A stretch of DNA of 64,000 bases from Persicirhabdus sediminis (lineage in GTDB: Bacteria; Verrucomicrobiota; Verrucomicrobiia; Verrucomicrobiales; Akkermansiaceae), in the NCBI RefSeq assembly GCF_016595495.1, contig NZ_JAENIM010000042.1:1-64000 (forward strand). The letters run 5' to 3'. A model generated the notes under the pieces. It had not been told where the DNA came from. It searched no databases and saw only the letters and a list, made by a program, of their open reading frames with translations. This document shows positions 8,212-17,733 of this stretch, one piece after another (positions within the stretch are counted from its first letter, which is position 1; every line of letters starts with the position of its first letter). A program made the translations under genes and the position numbers.

Positions 8212-10041
8212 TCCCGCCGCATCGTCGGCTCAGCCAACAACAAAATCCACCCGACACCGCCTAGTCCAACAAGCGCCAGCTGCAACCGCCAGCAGCCACC
8301 AACGGCACCAAGCGCCGGCGCAAAAAAATACCTCTCACCAGAAAACGGAAAAACCGAGCGGACACCCGCCCGCTCGGCCTACCATAATATTGATGAGATA
8401 ACTAGTATCGAGAGAAAATACCCCACTTCTACATCCACGCAAATGGTTTTTCTCTACAAAAATCTCCCGGGTCAAAAAACACTAAAACCCACCCCAGAAA
8501 AACCCAAAACGACCCGACCCCTTTTGCAGCTGATCCCTTTAGTTATCGCAATCTCGCGGGTTATCGCTTTCAGATGCCTGACATCTTTTTCCAGAAAAAC
8601 CCAAAACGACCCGACCCATTTTGCAGCTGATCTCTTTAGTTATAGGGAATCTCGCGGGTTATCGCTTTCAGATGCCTGACATCTTTTTCTCTCTTTTTCC
8701 AGCTGGCTGGGGTTACTGCTAGTCAACTGTTCTCACGCCCCTTCAGGGCTTGTGATCTGTTTGCGGCCCGTCCCCAGCCCTGCGTTGCCCCTTCAGGCCA
8801 GCCTTGGACTGGGCTGCAATATCTCGGCCCCTTGGGCCTTTGCTTGAACCTACCGTGACATGCAAAATTCCAGCCAGCGCAAAGTTCCAGCCAGCGCAAA
8901 GTTCCAGCCAGCGCAAAGTTCCAGCCAGCGCAAAGTTCCAGCTAGCGCAAAGTTCCAGCTAGCTAGCCCGCAGGGCTAATGGACTTTAGCCGCGGGTCAG
9001 CGAGCCCCAGCGAGTGCAACCCGTGGATAACAGCCCCCGATATCGTGTTTCCCGGAGGGAAAATGGATAACCCGGCTACGTGAAGACATTGTTTCTAAAA
9101 TCACAGCAGACTCGGCGCGTCAGGATGTGCCAGCCGCTAGCTGAAAGCGCCGAAGGATCGGCGCGCTCCAGAGCCTTCGGCCACAGTTGCGATGTCTCAT
9201 ATCGACAATTGGCAGAGCTCGTTTGGACCAGTTATATCAACAATAGGCAGAGCTAGTCTGGGCTAGCACAAAGCTCCAGCTAGCTAGCCCGCAGGGCTAA
9301 TGGACTTTAGCCGCGGGTCAGCGAGCCCCAGCGAGTGCAACCCGTGGATCCCCGCCCCCGACATCATATTTCCCGGAGGGAAAATGGATAACCCGGCTAC
9401 GTGAAGACATTGTTTCTAAAATCACAGCAGACTCGGCGCGTCAGGATGTACGAGCCGCTAGCTGAAAGCGCCGAAGGATCGGCGCACTCCGAGAGCCTTC
9501 GGCCTCAGTTGCGATGTCTCATATCAACAATTGGCAGAGCTAGTCTGGGTCAGCGCAAGGTTCCAGCTAGCTAGCCCGGAGGGCTAATGGACTTTAGCCG
9601 CGGGTCAGCGAACCCCAGCGAGTGCAACCCGTGGATCCCCGCCCCGACATCATATTTCCCGGAGGGAAAATGGATAACCCGGCTACGTGAAGACATTGTT
9701 TCTAAAATCACAGCAGACTCGGCGCGTCAGGATGTGCTAGCCGCTAGCTGAAAGCGCCGAAGGATCGGCGCACTCCGAGAGCCTTCGGCCTCAGTTGCGA
9801 TGTCTCATATCGACAATTGGCAGAGCTCGTTTGGACCAGTTATATCAACAATAGGCAGAGCTAGTCTGGGCCAGCACAAAGCTCCAGCTAGCTAGCCCGC
9901 AGGGCTAATGGACTTTAGCCGCGGGTCAGCGAGCCCCAGCGAGTGCAACCCGTGGATCCCCGCCCCCGACATCATATTTCCCGGAGGGAAAATGGAAATC
10001 CCAGCTACTCAGAGTCAGGGCACTTCAGTTTCCGCGCCTAT
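8212..10041. repeat. Repeat island I, non-coding
   Basis: No credible gene. Contents in order: a ~97 bp direct repeat (about 8494-8590 and 8591-8690, ending GATGCCTGACATCTTTTT); an inverted-orientation copy of the GGGCC/CTGGGCTG hairpin element (about 8740-8845); about six tandem CCAGCCAGCGCAAAGTT units (8868-8965); then four copies (starting about 8965, 9288, 9567 and 9892) of the element GCCCGCAGGGCTAATGGACT...CCCGTGG...TTTCCCGGAGGGAAA. The first three are extended by a ~200 bp tail through TCATATCGACAATTGGCAG. Open frames at 8443 and 9943 are products of the repeats. Confidence 0.85.
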
Positions 10042-10832
10042 CTATTTCTCCTGCTTCTCAGCATGAACCGACTTATCCATCACTTGCGCTTGGACAAGCA
10101 GAGCTGCGTCTTTTTTAAACTTCGCGGTGACAGCATTTTCCATCTCAATGAACTCAGCTCCCGGCCTGAAAAAGGTCCTAACTGTGGTCATGATCAATTC
10201 AGAATCCGTGGTGCCAAAGCCAGCTTTAAGATCTGCTTCAATGAATTTCAAGCTACTAACATACCTCTTGTGCGCAAAATCAGATACTCCCCCCCCTGCT
10301 TCATCAGATGAGGCAAAACAAATGCGCCCTGACCGCCATTCACCACTTTGTATAGAGGTAGTGTGGCAGTTGAAGGGTCGGGTAGATCACCCTGAAATAT
10401 GGGTGTATGGTACCACTTATCGGCAATAGTCTCCACCTTTCGTATGAACATCAATGAAGGCGCGCACTCATACATCGGCACAATACCAAAACTATGCCCA
10501 TCCTCAACCAAATCTAGGACATGCACGACGGCTCTAATATTAGATAGATACTGGCCTTCATTAGCGCATACCGCGATTTCATCCTCAACAACCATACCGT
10601 CTTTCGACCACAAACATTCCTCAACCTTCAACGACTTAGTCTTACAATCGAGATTTATTTCATTTACCAATACCACGGCATCAGCATAACAGAACAAAAA
10701 GGCTAAGTTTCTCGATAAGCCACGGATTTCAAGTGGCTGCGATTGATCAATTCCATCATCATGCCCGAAATGAGCCTGCGATGGCAGAATCATGAGCCCC
10801 ATCAAAAATATTAAATAATAACAATTTTTCAT
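10042..10832 (-). pseudogene. Secreted protein, third paralogue, frameshifted at a G8 tract
   Basis: The reading frame opens at 10832 (signal peptide ending near SQA-HF) and runs 194 residues to a stop at 10248. The next frame (to 10042) then encodes a segment (KAGFGTTDSELIMTTVRTFF) that matches the C-terminal part of the two paralogues at 12,339 and 13,313 (KSMFGTTDREMIYHSIKVFY). The switch falls at a run of eight G on the coding strand (C8 at 10289-10296). Nine or six G would join the frames into about 264 residues, close to the 257-258 of the paralogues. It may be a pseudogene, a phase-variable gene or a sequencing error. The function of the family is unknown. Confidence 0.85.
10289..10296 (-). 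repeat. Homopolymer tract C8 (G8 on the coding strand)
   Basis: Eight consecutive C on the plus strand at exactly the point where the reading frame of the paralogue changes. Tracts of this kind change length by slipped-strand mispairing and can switch genes on and off; they are also a common sequencing error. Confidence 0.95.
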
Positions 10833-10950
10833 ATTACATTACGGTTGTGAGCAACAAGACTAACACTGAATCAGGTTAGAAATCAAAGATCAATTAGCTG
10901 CCTGAAAGACCGAGAGCAAATGAAATCCAGCCAGCGCAAGATTCCAGCTA

Positions 10951-11059
10951 GCTAGATCATTGTCCTATGGGAAAATGGATCACCTCGGGAAAATACATGC
11001 CTCACCCGCGAGGAGAATCCTCTGAAACATGGATTTCAATCCTTTCTGGTCAACGTGCG
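10951..11059 (-). pseudogene. Duplicated 3' end of xerD plus flank
   Basis: About 88% identical by eye to 14203-14312, which spans the last codons of xerD and the sequence just after its stop. The minus-strand translation reads HVDQKGLKSM then diverges, matching residues 279-288 of XerD. It forms a direct repeat with the intact xerD end, so the two copies bracket the 3.2 kb block of secreted-protein genes. Confidence 0.8.
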
Positions 11060-11098
11060 TTCAGATGCCTGACATTCCTTACGGCAAGTTAGATATTG

Positions 11099-11557
11099 CT
11101 ATACTAGCAACCTGCCTATCCATGCTACAATTAGACAGAAGCCTATACCAATGATTTGGGGTATATGAAAACCTGATTTTAAATAATTTTCCTCTGGTGC
11201 ATCTGGGTTCACCAACAATTTAACAGATGTTCCCTTTTTATAACTTTCTAGAAAAGAATTTAATTTCTTTCGTGAAGTAAAGTGCTGAGGTGTCATCTGT
11301 AGAGATACTCCCTCATAGCTGATACCGTTAAATGTATAGTGGCATATAACTTGAGGCTCATACATTTTTTCAGATCCCATCTGAGGCGATCCTTTTCGTG
11401 CTGAGTAATAGTCTTGTATTGCTACAGTTTTTATAACCCCTAGCGTCTCCGCATAAGTGGCCCTAGCATAAAGGTGCCCTCCTAGGGTCTTAACGAGTCC
11501 GAAACAAGTAAGAATACTTCCACAGATTATAAGATAGCCAAAAAATTTCGCAAATAT
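11099..11557 (-). CDS. DUF3592-like membrane protein with no standard start codon
   Basis: The 93 residues from ATG at 11380 carry the DUF3592-type pattern (CHYTFNGISYEG ... YKKGTSVKLLVNPDAPEENYL) and a C-terminal hydrophobic helix. The frame stays open upstream for another ~60 codons and encodes a hydrophobic helix (GYLIICGSILTCFGLV) followed by ARATYAETLGVIKTV, which is what this family has at its N-terminus. No ATG, GTG or TTG occurs in that part. ATA at 11557, about 10 bases after GAAAGGTAG, or an ATT/ATC further on, would be needed; otherwise the gene is truncated. The frame begins at the stop codon of the upstream gene, so the two are coupled. Confidence 0.65.
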   Translation of the reverse strand: MFAKFFGYLIICGSILTCFGLVKTLGGHLYARATYAETLGVIKTVAIQDYYSARKGSPQMGSEKMYEPQVICHYTFNGISYEGVSLQMTPQHFTSRKKLNSFLESYKKGTSVKLLVNPDAPEENYLKSGFHIPQIIGIGFCLIVAWIGRLLV

Positions 11558-11565
11558 TGTAAGCT

Positions 11566-12285
11566 CTACCTTTCAGCAAAAGAAGTCCTCAAGACTGAAT
11601 CCTCAGCAACATCTACAATCACCAATCCGCCGGAGCCATCACTGACAACAAAGCCTGAATTCAGTAGAGCTTGTAGTTTCTGTACATCATTTAAGGGCAA
11701 ATAGGTTCCATCAAATGACGGGGGCAACAATCTAGAATTCAAAACCTTTCCTTCGAGCTCGATAAAAATTGATGCTCGGACGCCAGTTTTCAGCGGACTG
11801 GCTTTATAATCATCAGCGGATTGATAAAGGACAACTAATTGATGACTGCCATTTCCACCTTCGCCCTTGAAACTCACTTCGCCAACGCAGTAAATATCAG
11901 CGAGGGACTTATTCCTGCTGTTTTCTTTATACACTTGGGGGCTTGGGAACAGCTCTTTCGTTTTTGTAAATATTTCGTGAGCTTTCTCATTACTGTCATA
12001 AGTATCTGGAGCATGGAATGATAACCACTTATCAAAATCAATATTGGGCTTGGCCAGAGGAAACCTAGCCGCTTGCATTGCCCCAATCCAGCGTTCACTC
12101 TTCCCGTCTGGGTCTTCTTCGACTTCAGACCATAACAAGTGAACTGGATGCTCATATATCTCAAGAGATAGCTTAGCCTTAATTTCCTTGAGGTAGGTCA
12201 GCTCAGCCTCGATCTTTTCAGCGCTGAGACTCACTTGCGTAAGAAGTAAACTTCCTACATAGATGAATAATTTCTTTAATCTCAT
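11566..12285 (-). CDS. Secreted protein of unknown function
   Basis: 239 residues with a signal peptide (hydrophobic LFIYVGSLLLTQVSLSA, cleavage near residue 22). The mature part is charged, with two Trp-rich patches and a C-terminal region rich in Gly/Val beta-strand-like sequence. No family is recognised. Its stop overlaps the beginning of the DUF3592-like frame downstream, and the paralogous secreted-protein genes lie upstream on the same strand, so the group may be co-transcribed. Confidence 0.75.
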   Translation of the reverse strand: MRLKKLFIYVGSLLLTQVSLSAEKIEAELTYLKEIKAKLSLEIYEHPVHLLWSEVEEDPDGKSERWIGAMQAARFPLAKPNIDFDKWLSFHAPDTYDSNEKAHEIFTKTKELFPSPQVYKENSRNKSLADIYCVGEVSFKGEGGNGSHQLVVLYQSADDYKASPLKTGVRASIFIELEGKVLNSRLLPPSFDGTYLPLNDVQKLQALLNSGFVVSDGSGGLVIVDVAEDSVLRTSFAER

Positions 12286-12338
12286 TATTGTATGGTGTGA
12301 ATTTTCAATGGCTCAGTGGGAGCCACCCCAGAGAGATC

Positions 12339-13112
12339 TCACTTGTCAGCAGTCACCACCGAAAGTGGTTGCTTTGCCATGAGCATCGTCAGCTTGGCTG
12401 AGTCTAGCACATACTTCTTCACCACTGCATTATCCAGCGCGAGAAAGTTTTCAGCCCCTAGGGTATAGAACACTTTGATAGAATGATAGATCATTTCTCT
12501 GTCTGTGGTGCCAAACATGCTTTTGCCCTTTTTCACCTCATAGGGCTGCCCCATCTCAGCGTAGATGTCGTAGAGCCCTTCCTCTACAGCTTTAGCCTGG
12601 TGCGTCATCGTCAGGCGTCCACTACCTGCCATGACACACTTATACACCGCAGCGCCCTTCAAAGTGTCACTTTCAGCGTATGGCCCGAGATCAGTAACAC
12701 TTTTCAGAAACATAAGGCTTGGAACGTTTCGATAGATTAGCATTTCCCGTTCAGATGGAGCGTCTGTATCATCTGCCACTCGTAACTGTCTCGATTCGTC
12801 TTTGTACTGAATAGAATCATTAATGATCACCAACTTAGGCTCTATCTGAGCTCCCTCACGTTGCCAAACAACATCTTGGACATCAACAGCTAAAGAAGCT
12901 GGATCTTTCAAACGATCCTCCCGCAAAACAGACACCACAACATCAGAGCTATTGAGCAAGTAGGCGAGGTTATCCCTAACTCCTGTTAGCTCCAGTGGAA
13001 TTCTATTCCCGTCCTTATCATAGGTAATTTCATCTGAAGCACCGCTAGCAAAGCCCGCCAGTAAAGTACTATTCATGACCACAAACAAACTAAGAAATGC
13101 TATAAGCTTCAT
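12339..13112 (-). CDS. Secreted protein, paralogue 1 of a local family
   Basis: 257 residues with a signal peptide (MKLIAFLSLFVVMNSTLLAG). The same protein family is encoded at 13,313 (about 90% identical) and, frameshifted, at 10,042. Conserved blocks are an early ELTGVRDNLAYLLNSSDVVV segment, a central APSEREMLIY and a C-terminal KSMFGTTDREMIYHSIKVFY. No known domain is recognised. The whole unit, including its promoter region, is duplicated with an offset of about 974 bp. The N-terminal ASDEITYDKDGNRIPLELTG recurs unchanged in the neighbour. Confidence 0.8.
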   Translation of the reverse strand: MKLIAFLSLFVVMNSTLLAGFASGASDEITYDKDGNRIPLELTGVRDNLAYLLNSSDVVVSVLREDRLKDPASLAVDVQDVVWQREGAQIEPKLVIINDSIQYKDESRQLRVADDTDAPSEREMLIYRNVPSLMFLKSVTDLGPYAESDTLKGAAVYKCVMAGSGRLTMTHQAKAVEEGLYDIYAEMGQPYEVKKGKSMFGTTDREMIYHSIKVFYTLGAENFLALDNAVVKKYVLDSAKLTMLMAKQPLSVVTADK

Positions 13113-13117
13113 ATTGT

Positions 13118-13190
13118 TATATACTCTATTATAGAGCGATAACGGATTTATAAGTATCGGACATCATCTAGCAAGTCTGTATTTAGTCTA
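13118..13190 (-). promoter_or_regulatory. Probable promoter, paralogue 1
   Basis: On the minus strand a perfect -10 hexamer TATAAT (plus 13128-13133) lies 15-20 bp before the start codon, inside the palindrome CTCTATAATAGAG (13124-13136). A -35-like CTTATA is 15 bp upstream. The same sequence precedes the neighbouring paralogue. Confidence 0.5.
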
Positions 13191-13312
13191 ATACAAATCA
13201 GACCCAAAAAAGGCTAACAAACACCAGCTGGATCAGGGCACAACTCGCCCCTAGCCAAAAAAACTAAATCACAGTTCGTCAGCGACGGGCTCAGATGCCA
13301 GCCAGCTAGATC

Positions 13313-14089
13313 TCACTTGTCAGCAGTCACCACCGAAAGTGGTTGCTTTGCCATGAGCTCCGTCAGCTTGGCTGAGTCTAGCACATACTTCTTCACCACT
13401 GCATTATCCAGCGCGAGAAAGTTTTCAGCCCCGAGGGTATAGAACACTTTGATAGAATGATAGATCATTTCTCTGTCTGTGGTGCCAAACATGCTTTTGC
13501 CCTTTTTCACCACATAGGGCTGAGTCATCTTAGCATAGACATCGAAGGTCCCTTCCTCCGCAGCTTTAGCCTGGTGCGTCATCGTCAGGCATCCACTACC
13601 TGCCATGACACACTTATAGACCGCAGCGCCCTTCAAAGTGTTACTTTTCGCGTATGGCCCAAGATCAGTAACACTTTTCAGAAACATAAGGCTTGGAACG
13701 TTTTCATAGATTAGCATTTCCCGTTCAGATGGAGCGTCCGTAACATCTGCCGCTCGTAACTGTCTCGATTCGTCTTTGTACTGAATAGAATCATTAATGA
13801 TCACCAACTTAGGCTCTATCTGAGCTCCCTCACGCTGCCAAACAACATCTTGGACATCAACAGCTAAAGAGGTTGGTTCAGCCTTCAAACGATGCTCCAA
13901 CAAAACAGAAACCACAACATCAGAGCTATTGAGCAAGTAGGCGAGGTTATTCCTAACTCCTGTTAGTTCAAGGGGAATTCTATTCCCGTCCTTATCATAG
14001 GTAATTTCATCTGAAGCACCGCTAGCAAAGCCCGCCAGTAAAGTACTATTCATGACCACAAACAAACTAAGAAATGCTATAAGCTTCAT
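13313..14089 (-). CDS. Secreted protein, paralogue 2 of a local family
   Basis: 258 residues and the tandem twin of the gene at 12,339, from signal peptide to identical last 14 residues. Differences cluster in two short stretches (residues about 63-73 and 185-200), where the sequences are also least conserved against the third, frameshifted member. The function is unknown. The 200 bp upstream of both genes is almost identical. Confidence 0.8.
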   Translation of the reverse strand: MKLIAFLSLFVVMNSTLLAGFASGASDEITYDKDGNRIPLELTGVRNNLAYLLNSSDVVVSVLLEHRLKAEPTSLAVDVQDVVWQREGAQIEPKLVIINDSIQYKDESRQLRAADVTDAPSEREMLIYENVPSLMFLKSVTDLGPYAKSNTLKGAAVYKCVMAGSGCLTMTHQAKAAEEGTFDVYAKMTQPYVVKKGKSMFGTTDREMIYHSIKVFYTLGAENFLALDNAVVKKYVLDSAKLTELMAKQPLSVVTADK

Positions 14090-14097
14090 ATTGTTAT

Positions 14098-14165
14098 ATG
14101 CTCTATTATAGAGCGATAACGGATTTATAAGTATCGGACATCATCTAGCAAGTCTGTATTTAGTC
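14098..14165 (-). promoter_or_regulatory. Probable promoter, paralogue 2
   Basis: Same arrangement as before paralogue 1: TATAAT on the minus strand (plus 14105-14110) within the palindrome CTCTATAATAGAG, about 16 bp before the ATG. Confidence 0.5.
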
Positions 14166-14254
14166 TAATACAAATCAGCCCCAAAAAAGCTAACAAACAC
14201 CAGCTGGATCATTGGCCTATGGGGAAATGGATCACCTCGGGAAAAACACGTGCC

Positions 14255-15145
14255 TCACCCACGAGGGTGAATCCTCTGGTGCATGGATTTCAATCCTTTC
14301 TGGTCAACGTGGGTATACACCTGCGTGGTGGCAATGTCGGCGTGACCTAGCATTTCCTGAATCACTCGCAAATCCGCACCATTCTGCAGCAGATGGGTCG
14401 CAAATGAATGGCGCAACAAATGCGGGTAGATTTTGCTATCAAAGCCAGCCAGTTTGGCGCGTTGTTTCACAATCTCACGCACCCGCTCAGAGCTCAGCCT
14501 GCCACCGCGGATGCTAAGAAATAACCACGATGCCGTGCGCGATTTCACTAACTCTTTGCGCTCGCTGGCGAGGTATCGTTGAATCGCCTTCAGCGCTTGA
14601 TCACCAACTGGAACCAAGCGCACCTTCTCCCCTTTGCCCGTCACCCGGATGATGCCTTCGTCGAGGTCGATGTCCTCCAGCCGCACACCACACAGCTCGC
14701 TGAGCCGCAGGCCAGATGCGTAAAACAGCTCTAACATCGCCCGGTCTCGTTTACCTAACGACCGAGTCGTATCAATGCTCTCGAGCAGCTGAGCTAGCTG
14801 GTTTTCATTCATCGTTTCCGGCAGATGCGTGGTGGTTTTCGGCGCAATCAATGGCTCAGCGGGATCACTAACTAGCTCACCACGCGACTGCAAAAAGCGG
14901 AAAAAAATCTTCAAATGCACCACCACAATGCGCTGCGTCGATGGTTGCCAGCCACGCTCTGCCGATTGCGATTTTAAAAACTCACGCAGCTCGTCTACCC
15001 CCAGCTCGCGCCATTCAGTTAGCTTACGGTCAGCGGCAAAATCAGCTAGAAAACTCAACGACTGCACCACCGAGCTCTGGTAAGCCTCAGACAAACCACG
15101 CTCAATCGCCAAGTGGCGGATAAATAAATCAATTTCTCGCTGCAT
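14255..15145 (-). CDS. xerD: Tyrosine recombinase XerD/XerC
   Basis: 296 residues, the usual length for XerC/XerD, which resolve chromosome dimers at dif during division. An N-terminal SAM-like core-binding domain (residues 1-90) is followed by the catalytic domain with all six active-site residues: Arg147 (ASGLRLSE), Lys171, His242 and Arg245 (HLLRHSFATHLL), His268 (MLGHAD) and Tyr277 (TQVYTHV). It lacks the extra insertion near patch III that marks integron integrases, so it is not IntI. The 3' end and following ~50 bp are duplicated at 10,951. Confidence 0.93.
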   Translation of the reverse strand: MQREIDLFIRHLAIERGLSEAYQSSVVQSLSFLADFAADRKLTEWRELGVDELREFLKSQSAERGWQPSTQRIVVVHLKIFFRFLQSRGELVSDPAEPLIAPKTTTHLPETMNENQLAQLLESIDTTRSLGKRDRAMLELFYASGLRLSELCGVRLEDIDLDEGIIRVTGKGEKVRLVPVGDQALKAIQRYLASERKELVKSRTASWLFLSIRGGRLSSERVREIVKQRAKLAGFDSKIYPHLLRHSFATHLLQNGADLRVIQEMLGHADIATTQVYTHVDQKGLKSMHQRIHPRG

Positions 15146-16087
15146 GCACTAGCATCACAGTCCAGCCAGCTGGTCTGGTCAAGCACCCGATGCCCCGACC
15201 TGCGCTAGCTAGCGGATTCAGCACAGCTCTATCATCACCAATCTAGCTGAAAATTTCACCAACTAACACAACAGCTAAAGTAAATCTGCGTAATCTTAGA
15301 TTAGAACATTTATCTAGCAAGCCGATGCTCCTAGATTTTCATACTATAGAGAAAGGCCCAAGGGGCCGAGATATTCCAGCCCAGTCCAAGGCCGAGCTGA
15401 AGGCTCAACGCAGGGCTGGGTTAGAGATCAAAGAAAGTTGGAGGCCTGAAGGGCCGAGAGAAAGTATAGCCCAGCCAACTCAAGTTTCCAGCCAGCTCAA
15501 GTTTCCAGCCCTCTCAAATTCCCAGCCAGATTACGTTTCCAGCTAGCTCAAGGTTCTGGCTAGAGCGAATTCTAACTAGCCCGGAGGGCTAATGGACTTT
15601 AGCCGCGGGTCAGCGAGCCCAGCGAGCGCAACCCGTGGATAGCCGCCCGTGACATCGTATTTCCCGGAGGGAAAATGGAAAAGTGGGCGACACGGAGGGT
15701 AAATGGAAAACCCGGCTACGTGGAGGCATTGTTTTTAAAATCTCAGCTGACTCGGCGCGTCAGGGTGTGCGGACCGCTAGCTGAAAGCGCCGAAGGATCG
15801 GCGCGCTCCAAAGCCTGCGGCCGCAGTTGCGATGTTTCATATCGACAATTGGCAGAGCTCGTTTGGTGCTGCTCAAGGTTCCAGCTAGCTAGCCCGGAGG
15901 GCTAATGGATTTTAGCCGCGGGTTAGCGAGCCCAGCGAGCACAACCCGTGGTAGCCGCCCATGACATCGTATTTCCCGGAGGGAAAATGGAAAAGTGGGC
16001 GACACGGAGGGAAAATGGAAAACCCGGCTACGTGCAGACATTGTTAGTCAAAATCTACACTAAGCTGGGATTAAACTAGCTGTAGAT
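15146..16087. repeat. Repeat island II, non-coding
   Basis: No credible gene. Contains the GGCCCAAGGGGCC...CTGGGCTG hairpin element in forward orientation (about 15352-15475), four CCAGCC(A)...TTTCCAG units (15475-15545), and two copies of the GCCCGGAGGGCTAATGGACT element (from about 15575 and 15889). The first has the long tail with GCGCCGAAGGATCGGCGC; the second stops after GGAAAACCCGGCTACGTG. Short open frames at 15325 and 15675 are repeat products. Confidence 0.8.
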
Positions 16088-16633
16088 CTATCCATTCCCC
16101 AACCCATAAAGCACTCTCATCCCGATCAGCTCCTTATCATCTAATGACATCATAGACTTATATTGAATAAAGAAATCAGCTAGATCATGCAGGAACTGAT
16201 GAACTTGGCTGTTATACCTCCTAACTAACTCGACATACTCTTGGTCTAAAAGATTAGATACAAGCGTGACGTCAGATAATTCTATCAATGGATATTCCCT
16301 ATTCGCGCTGGATAATGGGCCATCCTTGCACTCTATCCACTCCCTGCATTTAACTATGAAATGTAGAATATAACCTGCTAAATAATACGTCCTTGGGCTC
16401 AGCGGCATATATGATAAAACCGTCCATACGGGAGTTCCCTCACTCGTATACCAAGGAAAAGCATCAAATCGGGAATGCAAAAAAACCTCCTCAAACTCTA
16501 GGTATTCATAGTCGCTGTAAAAGAATGATTCAAAGCTCTGCTCACTAGGCACAGCCATTTCTCCCCACACAACTTGCAGTTTATTTTCAAGTGCATTTAG
16601 GTCATGGACCAGCTTTGTAAAGTCGTCTTCCAT
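16088..16633 (-). CDS. Hypothetical protein
   Basis: 181 residues, soluble, acidic and rich in aromatic residues (Phe, Tyr, Trp). No signal peptide and no recognised domain. The C-terminal ~60 residues are predicted helical by their hydrophobic spacing. It lies just beside repeat island II and upstream of no obvious partner. It could be a DUF-type immunity or cargo protein, but nothing in the sequence proves this. Confidence 0.6.
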   Translation of the reverse strand: MEDDFTKLVHDLNALENKLQVVWGEMAVPSEQSFESFFYSDYEYLEFEEVFLHSRFDAFPWYTSEGTPVWTVLSYMPLSPRTYYLAGYILHFIVKCREWIECKDGPLSSANREYPLIELSDVTLVSNLLDQEYVELVRRYNSQVHQFLHDLADFFIQYKSMMSLDDKELIGMRVLYGLGNG

Positions 16634-16887
16634 CTATTAAGTCCCAGTCTTTATATTGATATCTAATTTATTGCCGGGGGAACATGAAAATGGGTCCATT
16701 AATTATCCTTGAACAAAACCAATACGAATACGCTTTAAGAGATCAGCTTGAGGATAATAGACGCCCTCCTCAATCCCATAACACACAAATCTTTGGGTCT
16801 TCTGAGCGATGCCAACATGGATAGATTCAGCTCATATTTTAATTTGTGCGTCTACTTGTCCACATAACAGCTCTTTCAATGATGTCT

Positions 16888-17733
16888 TTAGTGAGCTTTC
16901 CATTCTCCTTCGAGTTCTGAAATATACTTCGACATTTTGACGTCAATCGAGTCCAGATCACAAACAAAGCCTGATTTTGACTCGATTAACAACTTAGGAG
17001 TCCCTGTGATTTTAGCGGTTCCCCGCACTTTTGTCTCAGGCGTATTGGGCGACAAGATAACAATTGAGCCGATCGGCGTAATACTCACTGAGCCACTTAA
17101 TTTACCAGCGAGCTTACTATGAAACTTTCTATCAAGGCTTGCATTCCCCAGCTTTCTATCCGCAGTCACCTTAATATGAATTGGTAGATCTATTGAGTAA
17201 GGAATATTCAATGTGGCCTTCTCCCAGCCTTCAATATTGTGAACATTTTCACTCCACCCTGGGGAAGCTGAATTCCTAGAGCCTTCACAATAGGTATATA
17301 CTCCACTCATAAATACAGCAGCAGGGCTCTCCCCGTTGAGCTGCTTTTTGAGTTTAGTCGCACATGATTTTGCCGCCGCATCAGTTTGTCTATCAAACTC
17401 CTTGGCTCCAGCTAGAATCTGCTCTGCTAGATTCGTTGACGCTTTTGCTCTAAGATCAGCGACAAGTGCCGCATCCCATTTTTTTTCCTTCGCCATTTTA
17501 TCGATCTCAGCTTTCAGCTGTGCTTGTAAAGCGGCTTCATCAATCTTCACGTTTGTCATCAGCTCTTTCATCTTAGCCGATACGCTTTGAGTGAAATCTG
17601 CCGTGATTGTGACATCGCAATAGGCTGTCTCGTTTTTCTTAATGCAAACATCGTCAGCAATCACTGATGCGGCGCCAAAGAGCAGGCAGCCTGCCGCCAA
17701 TATATTTTTAAATATAGATTTCATTAGATTCAA
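16888..17733 (-). CDS. Secreted protein with helical N-terminal half
   Basis: 281 residues with a signal peptide (hydrophobic residues 7-26, cleavage near VIA-DD). Two Cys residues follow at once (DVCIKKNETAYC). Residues about 50-130 are Ala/Lys/Glu/Gln-rich and probably helical or coiled-coil; the C-terminal half alternates Ile/Val/Gly/Ser as in a beta-rich domain. No family is recognised. A start three codons later (ATG 17724) is possible. Confidence 0.7.
   Translation of the reverse strand: MNLMKSIFKNILAAGCLLFGAASVIADDVCIKKNETAYCDVTITADFTQSVSAKMKELMTNVKIDEAALQAQLKAEIDKMAKEKKWDAALVADLRAKASTNLAEQILAGAKEFDRQTDAAAKSCATKLKKQLNGESPAAVFMSGVYTYCEGSRNSASPGWSENVHNIEGWEKATLNIPYSIDLPIHIKVTADRKLGNASLDRKFHSKLAGKLSGSVSITPIGSIVILSPNTPETKVRGTAKITGTPKLLIESKSGFVCDLDSIDVKMSKYISELEGEWKAH

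Noticed and set aside
8443-8679. 78-codon frame in island I
   Set aside because: It spans the two copies of the 97-bp direct repeat and reads the same peptide twice, as a chance frame would.
14255-15145. Tyrosine recombinase as the integron integrase
   Set aside because: It has the length and motifs of XerD and lacks the IntI-specific insertion, and it lies 40 kb from the cassette array.
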